A DNA stretch of 64,000 bases, from assembly GCF_024055725.1 (NCBI RefSeq), contig NZ_JAMXMX010000015.1, positions 1-64,000 of the forward strand. Direction: 5' to 3'. The notes beneath the pieces are model-generated. The model made no database searches. It was given only the letters and a program-made list of their open reading frames with translations, and was not told the origin of the DNA. The stretch's first letter is position 1, and each line of letters begins with the position of its first letter. Shown here in pieces: positions 42,421 through 49,686 of this stretch. The position numbers were made by a program, and so were the translations under genes. This DNA is from Actinoallomurus spadix (lineage in GTDB: Bacteria; Actinomycetota; Actinomycetes; Streptosporangiales; Streptosporangiaceae).

Positions 42421-42460
42421 AAACAAAAAGGCCGCGGTTCCCGGGTCGGGATCCGCGGCC
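42421..42460 (-). terminator. intrinsic terminator in the whiB7 leader (attenuator)
   Basis: GGCCGCGG (42430-42437) pairs with CCGCGGCC (42453-42460), extended inward by TCCC/GGGA around a 5-base loop. On the minus strand the hairpin is followed by TTTTTGTTT. It ends 41 bases before the whiB7 start codon, so transcription would stop before whiB7 unless the hairpin is prevented. A competing GGCC-TCCA-GGCC pairing at 42457-42468 uses the first arm of the terminator, and a further hairpin CGGAGC...GCTCCG at 42473-42488 lies just upstream. Confidence 0.82.
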
Positions 42461-42477
42461 TGGAGGCCTGCTCGGAG

Positions 42478-42573
42478 CTATTGCTCCGGTGGTCTCCAGG
42501 GGTACGGACCCACTCCGGCGCGCTTCTCAGCAGCGCCCTTGACCTGGGCATTCGTCTGGGTAGCCGGGAACAT
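42478..42573 (-). CDS. whiB7 leader uORF (putative)
   Basis: 31-codon reading frame starting at the ATG 42571-42573 and encoding MFPATQTNAQVKGAAEK then RAGVGPYPWRPPEQ. It ends in TAG at 42478-42480, inside the CGGAGC/GCTCCG hairpin and 17 bases before the terminator stem. The same frame is open back to an ATG at 42777 (99 codons), which is an alternative. No strong ribosome site is visible for either start. A ribosome stalled near the end would disturb the leader folding, which matches the known logic of whiB7 induction. Confidence 0.45.
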   Translation of the reverse strand: MFPATQTNAQVKGAAEKRAGVGPYPWRPPEQ

Positions 42574-42845
42574 CCCAAGGACATGCCACGTCTGCAGATC
42601 GGCGCCGCCGGGTCGCACACGTCCGCCTTCGACGGACGCATACCGGGACTCGAGGCTCGACAGGGACGTGGCCACAACGGTGGAGCCGCTGGCGGACACC
42701 ATCGCCGGACGCGCGCAGGCGGCCGCCCAGGTCGTGGGAATCAGCGTGTTCCTCACCGGACTGCCACCTCCACTCATCCGATCGAGGCTCCGCGGAGCGG
42801 AGCCGTTCAAGTGCTCGCGAGAAGCGTACGTTCGCCCGCAGGATC

Positions 42846-42886
42846 GGGGCAACGTATTTTCTACCTGCGACTTCTTATTTTTCTCG
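42846..42886 (-). promoter_or_regulatory. AT-rich candidate whiB7 promoter/autoregulatory site
   Basis: On the minus strand this segment reads GAGAAAAATAAGAAG followed by TCGCAGG and TAGAAAATACG, an AT-rich island in very GC-rich DNA at the end of the trmH-like gene. WhiB7-dependent promoters have an AT-rich block immediately upstream of a -35 element. I cannot assign -35/-10 boxes with certainty. Confidence 0.35.
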
Positions 42887-43678
42887 TGCCGTCTTCGCCG
42901 CCACTCCGCGTTGCCGGGCGGCCTCGTAGAGGAAGATCGTCGCCGCGGACGCGGCGTTGAGCGAACTCGCCGCCCCGACGATCGGGATTCGGACGACCTC
43001 GTCACAGGCCGCCGTCCAGGCGCCGCTCATCCCGCGGGTCTCGTTGCCGATGACGAGCAGCGCCGGGCCGCGCAGGTCGCTGTCGCCGACGTCCACGGTG
43101 CCGGTCTCGTCCGTTCCGACGATCCGCAGGGCCTTCTCCCGCGCCCAGTCGATCACCGTACGGGGCGCCGGCACCCGTACGACCGGCACGGCGAACAGCG
43201 ACCCCGTGCTGGCGCGCACGGACTTGGGATCGTACGGGTCGGCGGCGTGCCCGGTCACGATGACCCCCGAGGCCCCGAATGCGTCGGCGGATCGGACGAC
43301 CGTGCCGATGTTGCCCGGCTCGGCGGCCCGGTCGAAGACGACGACGGGCCCGTCCGGCGTGATGCGCGCCAGGTCGTCCGGCGGCAGCTCCGCGACGGCC
43401 ACCAGCTCGGCGTCCTCCTTGCCGGCCAGCTCGTCCAGCAGCTCCGGCGCCATCGCGACCCGCTCGGCCGCCGTCTCGTCCAGCACGCCCTGCGCCCAGG
43501 ACGACAGCCGCCGCCCGTGCGCGTACAGCAGGGCGCGGATCGGGCGGCCGTGCGCGATGGCGAGCGTGATCGGCCGCACCCCCTGCACGACGAACTCTCC
43601 CGACCGCTGCCGTTTGGTCCGGTTGGTGAGCAGCGCCGCCCACTGCTGGAAGCGCGCGTTCCGCGTAGTGATCCGCAT
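42875..43678 (-). CDS. TrmH/SpoU-family RNA 2'-O-methyltransferase
   Basis: 267-aa SPOUT methyltransferase. The N-terminal substrate-binding domain (RFQQWAALLTNRTKRQRSGEF; FVVQGVRPITLAI) is followed by motif 1 VVVFDRAAEPGNIGTVVRSA, motif 2 ALLVIGNETRGMS and motif 3 VRIPIVGAASSLNAASAA, which form the knotted SAM site. Family enzymes methylate a ribose in rRNA or tRNA; some confer resistance to ribosome-binding antibiotics (thiostrepton-resistance type). Its end overlaps the promoter region of whiB7, which reads in the same direction. ATG at 43676-43678. Confidence 0.9.
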   Translation of the reverse strand: MRITTRNARFQQWAALLTNRTKRQRSGEFVVQGVRPITLAIAHGRPIRALLYAHGRRLSSWAQGVLDETAAERVAMAPELLDELAGKEDAELVAVAELPPDDLARITPDGPVVVFDRAAEPGNIGTVVRSADAFGASGVIVTGHAADPYDPKSVRASTGSLFAVPVVRVPAPRTVIDWAREKALRIVGTDETGTVDVGDSDLRGPALLVIGNETRGMSGAWTAACDEVVRIPIVGAASSLNAASAATIFLYEAARQRGVAAKTAREK

Positions 43679-44057
43679 CAGTCGGTCACCGTACAGCCAC
43701 GGCGGCGCCGAGCCCGCCCCACCGCCACGGGCAGGAGACGACCCAGCCGACCTGAAACCAGACAAATCTTGACATTATTGGACATTTCCTCCTCTCCGCG
43801 CCAGACACCCTGACAGAACCTCACCCGCTGTCGCCGCCCAACCGAACAACATTCTTCTGCTGGGAGTCTGGACAAAAATCGCTATTGCGGACGACCATGT
43901 ACCCGTCCGATGTATCGAGCAGGATTCGGCCTCCGCACCAATGCGGCCTCCTGACCTCCTCGCGCTTTCGGCTCCGAAGGGCCATGCCCCAGCCACTCGA
44001 GGGGACCGGCGGGAAACAGGGCGTCAGCCGGCCTGATCGGCATCCGCCTGCACAGAG
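43679..44057. other. AT-richer intergenic region between trmH-like and WS/DGAT-like genes
   Basis: Divergent promoter region of about 380 bp. TTGACA at about 43769-43774 and neighbouring AT-rich sequence are candidate promoter elements. A minus-strand frame at 43821-43985 would encode a 54-aa protein (start MALRSRKREEV) but has no ribosome site and low third-position GC, so I leave it uncalled. Confidence 0.4.
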
Positions 44058-45365
44058 ATGGTCACGCACAGAACAATGACCGGCCGAAGCCCGAACCCCT
44101 CCGCTCCCGTCGGAGTCAACTACTGGACCGAGAGCTTCCTCTCGATGGACGCCGTGGCCCCTCAGGCCGCCGACCCGTATTTCGGATTCCTGCTCCGGGG
44201 CACCGGCCGCGCGCCGGACCTGGAGGACCTCCGTGAGCGGATCGCGCGCAGCCTGCCGGCCCTACCCGCGCTGACGCACCGTCCGAGCACGACGGAAGGC
44301 CGCCTCCGCTGGACCTCCGACGAGGCCTTCGACATCCGACGCCATGTGCGGACCTGCCCCCGGCTCGACGAAGACCTGAGTCCGGCGCAGCAACTGATCC
44401 CCGCCACGGAGCCGGAGCGGCCGCTTTGGGGCATCTGGCTCGACCCGGGCCTCCACGACGGACGGTGGGAGCTCTACTTCCTGACCCACCACGCGGTTCA
44501 AGACGCCACCGGCGTCCTGCGCACGCTGCGGATACTCCTCTGCGAAGATCCGGCCGACCTGCCTGGCCAACCCCCTGAGCCCGGCGCGCGCCCCTCCCTT
44601 CTCCACGCCGTGCGGGCGATGGCCGTCCTGGCTCCGCAGGTCCTCTCCAGCTACCTTCCCACCGCCGGGTGGGACCCCATCGACCAGGTCAAGGGACGGC
44701 GACGACGATTCGCGTATGCGCAGGTGCCCACCGCAACGCTGCGCACCGTGGCCGACCGGTACGGCGCCAGCGTCACCCAGGTCCATCTCGCCGCCATGAC
44801 GTCGGCGCTCCGGGCCCTGGACGCCCAGGCGGGCTCGTCCTCGACGCGACACCGCCCGTTGCACGTCTGCCTTCCCCTGGACACCCGGCAGCCGGGCCGG
44901 CGGGAAGACGCCGTCGGCAACCACCTCGGACTGGACCGCATCCCCCTCCCCTGGGACCGGTCCTCACCGGCCCAGCAGCTCAGAGCGATCACCCGCACCG
45001 TCGGCAGATCGAAGATCCGGCGGCACAAGCGAGCCTGGGAGGACGTGGTGGCCGCCGGTCCTCACTCGCTCCTCGGTCGCCTGCACATGCGGGTCGCCCA
45101 CCCGGCCCGCACCAGGCTCACCATCTCCGGAGTGAACGTCCCGGACGCGCTCACCTGCCTCGGCGCGCCGGTGACCGAGCTCATCCCGCTGCCATGGATG
45201 CCTCCCGGCCACGCATGCTTCACGCTCATGGCGACCTATGACGGGAGGACCACGCTCTCCGTGCTGACAGACGAGGACGCGATCGCTCCCGAAATCCTCA
45301 CGGCGCGATGGCTCCAGGCCGTCGACGAACTGCACGCGGCGCCGCTCAGTGACTCTCGCTTCTGA
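44058..45365 (+). CDS. WS/DGAT-like O-acyltransferase
   Basis: 435-aa protein of the wax ester synthase/diacylglycerol acyltransferase type. The catalytic HHxxxD motif is THHAVQDATG (His144, His145, Asp149). The C-terminal half matches the DUF1298-like domain (VGNHLGLDRIPLP; RLTISGVNVPDALTCLGAPVTEL; FTLMATYDGRTTLSVLTDE). The N-terminal LSMDAVAPQAADP segment resembles the family's MSPxDA start region. Family reaction: acyl transfer from acyl-CoA to a hydroxyl group. An alternative start is the ATG at 44076; neither has a strong ribosome site. It precedes the phenylpropanoid-type operon by 225 bp on the same strand, suggesting esterification of that pathway's alcohol. Confidence 0.82.
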   Translation: MVTHRTMTGRSPNPSAPVGVNYWTESFLSMDAVAPQAADPYFGFLLRGTGRAPDLEDLRERIARSLPALPALTHRPSTTEGRLRWTSDEAFDIRRHVRTCPRLDEDLSPAQQLIPATEPERPLWGIWLDPGLHDGRWELYFLTHHAVQDATGVLRTLRILLCEDPADLPGQPPEPGARPSLLHAVRAMAVLAPQVLSSYLPTAGWDPIDQVKGRRRRFAYAQVPTATLRTVADRYGASVTQVHLAAMTSALRALDAQAGSSSTRHRPLHVCLPLDTRQPGRREDAVGNHLGLDRIPLPWDRSSPAQQLRAITRTVGRSKIRRHKRAWEDVVAAGPHSLLGRLHMRVAHPARTRLTISGVNVPDALTCLGAPVTELIPLPWMPPGHACFTLMATYDGRTTLSVLTDEDAIAPEILTARWLQAVDELHAAPLSDSRF

Positions 45366-45539
45366 GAACCCGGCCTGGCGGGTGGACGACTGGCATCGAA
45401 TCCTAGAAACGGATTGCCGATGACGGTTCAGAACACGACGTCGCAGGCGAATGCCGAGTTGTCATCGAACGTCGCAAACCTTATCGGCAATTGCATACAG
45501 CGAACTTCACCGCCAATTAATTGAATGTTTACTCAGATA

Positions 45540-45569
45540 TTGACTGTTTTGGCCCTAAAGGCAGATACT
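45540..45569 (+). promoter_or_regulatory. promoter of the phenylpropanoid-type operon
   Basis: TTGACT at 45540-45545 and GATACT at 45564-45569 are separated by 18 bp in the AT-rich spacer upstream of the lyase gene. Predicted transcription start is near 45576, about 15 bases before the first ATG and 39 before the next in-frame ATG. Confidence 0.5.
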
Positions 45570-45590
45570 TCATGTCCGTAACCCCGCCCC

Positions 45591-47117
45591 ATGGCTGAGA
45601 GAAGCGGGAAGTACATGAACGCCTTCGTCCCCATCCTCCACTCCAAATCCGCTCTCACCCCTGTTGACCTCGAGTCGGCCTCCGGTCCAGTCGACGTAGT
45701 CCTCTCCGAGGAGGCGCTGGCCGCGGTCAAGCACGGTCACGCGTTCGTCGCCGCCAGCCTGCGCGACGAACGGCCGGTGTACGGCTCGACAACCGGCTTC
45801 GGGCCACTCGTCGTGTTCGATGGCCGGGAATCCGCGGCCGAGCAGTGCGAGAACGTGCTGCAGCATCTCACCGTCGGACAAGGTCCCGATCTGCCGCCCG
45901 AGGTCGCGCGCGCCGCAGTGCTGGCACGCCTGTGGTCCTTGTCCCGCGGAGTCTCCGGCGTCTCCGACACCGTCGTGCACGCACTACGCCGGATGCTTCA
46001 GGCCCCCTTCGCACCCGCCGTTCCCACGCTCGGCTCCGTCGGCGCCAGCGGGGATCTCGTACCACTCGCCCACGTCGTACAGGCGTTGCGCGGCGTCGGC
46101 CACGCCTACGTGGACGGCGTGCGGATGCCCGCGGACGAGGCACTCGCCCGCGCCGGCCTCGACCCCTTGCGCCTGGACGGCCGCGACGCGCTCGGACTGG
46201 TCAACGGCACGTCGGTCACCAGCGCGCTGGCCGGGCTGGCCACGGCGTCGTTGCAGAGGTCGCAGCACGTCGCCGTCGGGCTCGTGGCGCTGCTGGCCGA
46301 CCTGCTCGGGGCGGCACCGGCCTTCCTCGCGCCCCCGCTGCTCGCGGCCTTCGGACATCCGGAGGTCGTGACTGTAGGTGCGGAGCTGTCCTCGTGGTTG
46401 GCCGGCATCGATCCGTCACCGGACCGTCCACTGCAGGAGCCGTACAGCATCCGGTGCACCCCGCAGCTCCTCGGCGCGGCCAGGTCCGCCATCGCCTGGT
46501 CGTCGGAGGTCATCACCCGCGACCTCAACGGAGTGAGCGACAACCCGCTCTTCTTCCCCGAAGAGGACCTCGTCGCGCACGGCGGCAACTTCTTCGGGCA
46601 GCCCGCGGCGTTCGCGTCCGACCTGCTGTCCATCGTGGCGACGCAAATCGGGAACCTCGCCGAACGCCAGGTCGACCTGCTGGTCGACCCGCACCGCAAC
46701 GGCGGCAGGCCGCCGATGCTCTCGACGAGCCCGGGACGGCAGCACGCGATCCAGGGCATGCAGGTGCTGGCCACGTCCACGGTCGTGGCGATGCGCCGGT
46801 GCTGCACACCGGCCGCGATGCAGAGCGTGCCCACGAACCTGCACAACCAGGACATCGTGCCGTTCGGAACGCAAGGGGCGCTCACGGCCTTCGAACAGGC
46901 GCGATCACTCCGTCTCCTGCACGGCTGTCTCGGCGTCGCGCTGCGCCAGGCGATCCACACCGGATCCCGGAGGCCGACGGCCCGCCGGTGCGCCGACCTG
47001 GCGGCCGCCCTCGCGGACCAGATCGCGCCCATCGAGCAGGATCGGCCGCTCGACGAGGACATCCGCACGGCCGCCGACGTACTCGACCGCCACGTCGCGG
47101 AGACGGCGACCGCATGA
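45591..47117 (+). CDS. MIO-type aromatic amino acid ammonia-lyase/aminomutase, tyrosine-type residues
   Basis: 508-aa member of the HAL/PAL/TAL family. The MIO prosthetic group forms from Ala152-Ser153-Gly154 (GSVGASGDLVPLAH). YGSTTGFG carries the catalytic Tyr64. The ring-selectivity pair aligns with His92-Leu93 (NVLQHLTVG), the His-Leu pair of tyrosine ammonia-lyases, whereas histidine lyases have Ser-His. NGTSVTSALAGLA and NNPLFF-like DNPLFFPEEDLVAHGGNF segments are intact. Product would be p-coumarate (or caffeate from DOPA), or beta-tyrosine if it is an aminomutase. An ATG at 45615 with GGGAAG upstream is an alternative start. No hut genes are nearby. It overlaps the next gene (ATGA). 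Confidence 0.88.
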   Translation: MAERSGKYMNAFVPILHSKSALTPVDLESASGPVDVVLSEEALAAVKHGHAFVAASLRDERPVYGSTTGFGPLVVFDGRESAAEQCENVLQHLTVGQGPDLPPEVARAAVLARLWSLSRGVSGVSDTVVHALRRMLQAPFAPAVPTLGSVGASGDLVPLAHVVQALRGVGHAYVDGVRMPADEALARAGLDPLRLDGRDALGLVNGTSVTSALAGLATASLQRSQHVAVGLVALLADLLGAAPAFLAPPLLAAFGHPEVVTVGAELSSWLAGIDPSPDRPLQEPYSIRCTPQLLGAARSAIAWSSEVITRDLNGVSDNPLFFPEEDLVAHGGNFFGQPAAFASDLLSIVATQIGNLAERQVDLLVDPHRNGGRPPMLSTSPGRQHAIQGMQVLATSTVVAMRRCCTPAAMQSVPTNLHNQDIVPFGTQGALTAFEQARSLRLLHGCLGVALRQAIHTGSRRPTARRCADLAAALADQIAPIEQDRPLDEDIRTAADVLDRHVAETATA

Positions 47118-47941
47118 CCGCGACGCTCGACCATCCGGCCTTCGGCCCGGTCCAGAAGGTCGACCTCGGCCTGCTGGTGCTTCCGCTGCCTGATCAGCCC
47201 TTCGCCGCCTGCGACGGCCCGACGCACCACCGAGTGAGCGCGCACGAGACCCTTATCGACGCGGACGAGAACACGCGCGGCTGGTACCGCTGGCTCCTTG
47301 GCCACCATGTGACGTTCTGCATCTGGCGCCTGATGTCGGAATCCCTGGGGGCCGTCCTGGCCGGCCGTGCCGAGGCTGCCGACACCGTGGCCCGGCTCTA
47401 CGACGCGTACTCCGCGCTGCTCCTGTACGCGGGAAGCTGCACGCCGGCGGTCTACGACAGCGTGATCCGGTCGCGGATGAGGGCCCGTCACCCCGCGTTC
47501 AGCGGGACGTGGGCCAGGGACTACCGGGAAGTGCTGGTACGCCTGGCCGCGGTGGCGCCCGCCCCGGGCACGCCGCTGAAGGAGTCCCTGAAGCTCAACC
47601 GGCTGGCGCACATGAGCATGGCGGCGCGCCTCGTCCCCTCCGGAGGCTCGCTACTACGGGACGCGGGGCGTGACGCGCACCAGGCCCCGACCGTGGAGGA
47701 GAGCGACCTCCTCGACTCATTCTTCCTCACCGGCCGGCGGTCGGTCTGTTCCCGTGAATTCGTCGAGCAACTTCACCACCGGACCCGTGCGGTGCTCACG
47801 GACCTCGAGCACCAACCGCTCGAAGTCCGTTACGACCGTGCCGCGCTCGACGACCTACAGGCCCGCATTACGACCCATATCGCCTTCCCCGCGCAGGCCG
47901 CTGAAGCCATCCTCACCGAAGGGACGGACAACCGTGGATGA
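47114..47941 (+). CDS. heme-dependent aromatic (tyrosine 3-) hydroxylase-like protein
   Basis: 275-aa protein resembling the LmbB2/SfmD/TyrH group of histidine-ligated heme aromatic oxygenases. The key feature is GWYRWLLGHHVTFCIWRLM, where His65-x3-Cys69 forms the HxxxC heme-attachment motif described for SfmD. Further helices (YSALLLYAGSCTPAVYDSVIRSRM; HPAFSGTWARDY) fit the mostly helical, indoleamine-dioxygenase-like fold. Family reaction: hydroxylation of L-tyrosine or 3-methyl-tyrosine next to the phenol using peroxide. ATG at 47114 overlaps the lyase stop. With the lyase, DOPA or caffeate would result. The family call is by motif and size only. Confidence 0.62.
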   Translation: MTATLDHPAFGPVQKVDLGLLVLPLPDQPFAACDGPTHHRVSAHETLIDADENTRGWYRWLLGHHVTFCIWRLMSESLGAVLAGRAEAADTVARLYDAYSALLLYAGSCTPAVYDSVIRSRMRARHPAFSGTWARDYREVLVRLAAVAPAPGTPLKESLKLNRLAHMSMAARLVPSGGSLLRDAGRDAHQAPTVEESDLLDSFFLTGRRSVCSREFVEQLHHRTRAVLTDLEHQPLEVRYDRAALDDLQARITTHIAFPAQAAEAILTEGTDNRG

Positions 47942-48614
47942 CCTGACCGAAATGCAGCCGTACGTCGAGAAGACGATGCCGATGACACCCGAGCTGATGC
48001 GGTACGTGCGTGCGCAGGCCGGACCCCTGACCGCCGCCCAGCGCTCACTGATGGACGCCACGCTCGCGCTCGGCGGTGTCGCCGAGATGCAGATTCCCCC
48101 CGAGCAGGGGGTCCTACTCACCCTGCTCGCGCGGCTGATCTCCGCCCGCACGGTCGTCGAGGTCGGCACCTTCACGGGGTACTCGACGATGGCGCTCGCC
48201 GAAGGCGTCGACACCGACGGCACAGTGATCACCCTTGACATCACCGATGAGTGGTCGGCGATCGCGACCGAGGCCTGGCGCGCGGCCGGGGTGGCTGAGC
48301 GGATCCGCCAGGTGCACGGGCCGGCGGCGGAGTCGCTCCGGACGCTGCCGGACGAGCCGTTCGTGGACCTCGTCTTCATCGACGCGGACAAGGTCGGCTA
48401 CGTGGACTACTGGGAACTGCTCGTGCCCCGGGTCCGTCCCGGCGGCCTGCTGATCGCCGACAACGTCCTGTACGCGGGTGAGGCGGTGTCCCCGGACGCG
48501 ACGGGCAACGCGCAGGCCATCCGCGACTTCAACGCCCATGTACTCGCCGACGACCGGGTCGAATCCGTCCTGCTCACCGTGGCCGACGGGCTCACCCTCG
48601 CCCGCAAGAAGTAA
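47934..48614 (+). CDS. caffeoyl-CoA/catechol O-methyltransferase-like protein
   Basis: 226-aa class I metal-dependent O-methyltransferase (CCoAOMT, SafC/SfmM3-like). Motif I is TVVEVGTFTGYSTMALAEG; VITLDITDEW holds the ribose-binding acid; LVFIDADKVGYVDYWELLVP contains the metal ligand Asp of the IDADK signature; LLIADNVLYAGEAV supplies the second metal Asp-Asn. The GTG at 47934-47936 overlaps the hydroxylase stop by 8 bp and has GGGACGGA upstream; an ATG at 47952 is possible. Methylation of the new catechol hydroxyl (caffeoyl to feruloyl type) is inferred from fold and context. Confidence 0.88.
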   Translation: MDDLTEMQPYVEKTMPMTPELMRYVRAQAGPLTAAQRSLMDATLALGGVAEMQIPPEQGVLLTLLARLISARTVVEVGTFTGYSTMALAEGVDTDGTVITLDITDEWSAIATEAWRAAGVAERIRQVHGPAAESLRTLPDEPFVDLVFIDADKVGYVDYWELLVPRVRPGGLLIADNVLYAGEAVSPDATGNAQAIRDFNAHVLADDRVESVLLTVADGLTLARKK

Positions 48615-48652
48615 GCCCCGCAGACGATGCAAGCGAATGTGGAAGTGGACCA

Positions 48653-49678
48653 ATGAAGGCGGCGTTGCTCAACAGGCCCGGTGAGATCATCACCGGGGAG
48701 GTGCCCGACGCGGTGATCGAGCTCCCGACCGACGCGGTCGTCCGTGTCGTGGCGGCGGGCGTCTGCGGCACGGACGTGCGGGCCTACCGGGGACTCCCCG
48801 GCCCGGTCTCGGGGCCGTGGTGCGGACACGAGTTCGTAGGCGTGGTTGAGGACGTGGGCACGGCCGTAGAGACGGTCCGCGTGGGTGATCTCGTCGTGGC
48901 CCCGTTCATGTTCTCCGACGGGACGTGCGCCCGGTGTGCCCGCGGGGTTCCCACCTCCTGCATGGCCGGCGGCATGTGGAGCGTTCAGGCAGGTGGAGCG
49001 CAGGCCGAGGCGATACGCGTGCCGCTCGCCGACGGGACGCTCGTCCACGTCCCGATGGACGAGCACGACGAGCGCGTACCGGCAGTGCTGACGCTCGCCG
49101 ACGTCATGCCCACCGGGTACCACGCGGTCCGGACGGCCGGGCCTGTCGCCGGAGCCACCGTCGCCGTCGTCGGGGACGGCGCGGTGGGGCTGTGCGCGGT
49201 GCTGGCGGCCCGCCGGGCCGGCGCGGAGCGGGTACTCCTCCTCGGGCACCACGAGGGCAGACTGCGCATCGGGAAGGGCTTCGGCGCGACCGAGGTCGTC
49301 ACCGCTAGGGGTCCGGAGGGACACGCCCAGGTTCTCGACGCCACCGGAGGAATCGGCGCTGACCTCGTGGTCGAGGCCGTCGGCGAGCAGGGAGCGCTGG
49401 ACACCGCCATGGCGGTGTGTGCCGACGGCGGCGTGATCAGCCTGGTCGGCGGCCCGCACGGCGCGATCGACATGGCGGCGTGCTTCCTGCGCAACGTGCG
49501 GCTCACCGGTGGGCTCGCACCGGCCCGCGCCTATCTTCCGGAGCTCCTCGCCGACGTCGTCGCGGGCGAACTCGATCCGAGTCCGGTGTTCGAGCTGACC
49601 GTGCCGCTGGACGCCGCGGACGGTGGTTACCGCGCGATGGTCGATCGGCAGGCCACGAAGGTCCTGGTCGAACCGTGA
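48653..49678 (+). CDS. zinc-dependent medium-chain alcohol dehydrogenase (CAD-like role possible)
   Basis: 341-aa MDR alcohol dehydrogenase. Catalytic zinc: Cys38 in GVCGTDVRAY and His-Glu in WCGHEFVGVV. The structural-zinc lobe DGTCARCARGVPTSC has only three of the usual four cysteines, so that zinc may be weak or absent. Rossmann motif VAVVGDGAVGLCAVLAARRAG. The position between an O-methyltransferase and a ligase-reductase fusion suggests reduction of a cinnamaldehyde-type product or oxidation of an alcohol intermediate; direction is not readable. Confidence 0.85.
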   Translation: MKAALLNRPGEIITGEVPDAVIELPTDAVVRVVAAGVCGTDVRAYRGLPGPVSGPWCGHEFVGVVEDVGTAVETVRVGDLVVAPFMFSDGTCARCARGVPTSCMAGGMWSVQAGGAQAEAIRVPLADGTLVHVPMDEHDERVPAVLTLADVMPTGYHAVRTAGPVAGATVAVVGDGAVGLCAVLAARRAGAERVLLLGHHEGRLRIGKGFGATEVVTARGPEGHAQVLDATGGIGADLVVEAVGEQGALDTAMAVCADGGVISLVGGPHGAIDMAACFLRNVRLTGGLAPARAYLPELLADVVAGELDPSPVFELTVPLDAADGGYRAMVDRQATKVLVEP

Positions 49679-49686
49679 GGGTGAAC

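Noticed and set aside
42777-43005. N-terminal extension of the whiB7 leader frame into the trmH-like gene
   Set aside because: It is antiparallel-free but overlaps the coding end of trmH-like in another frame; the family landmarks of TrmH fix the real frame there.
43821-44069. A minus-strand frame that could encode a small protein containing RRPHWCGGRILLDTSDG
   Set aside because: Looks slightly protein-like but lacks a ribosome site and has low third-position GC compared with its neighbours.
45591-47117. Histidine ammonia-lyase (hutH) of histidine degradation
   Set aside because: The selectivity pair aligns as His-Leu instead of Ser-His and no other hut genes are present; the operon is phenolic in character.
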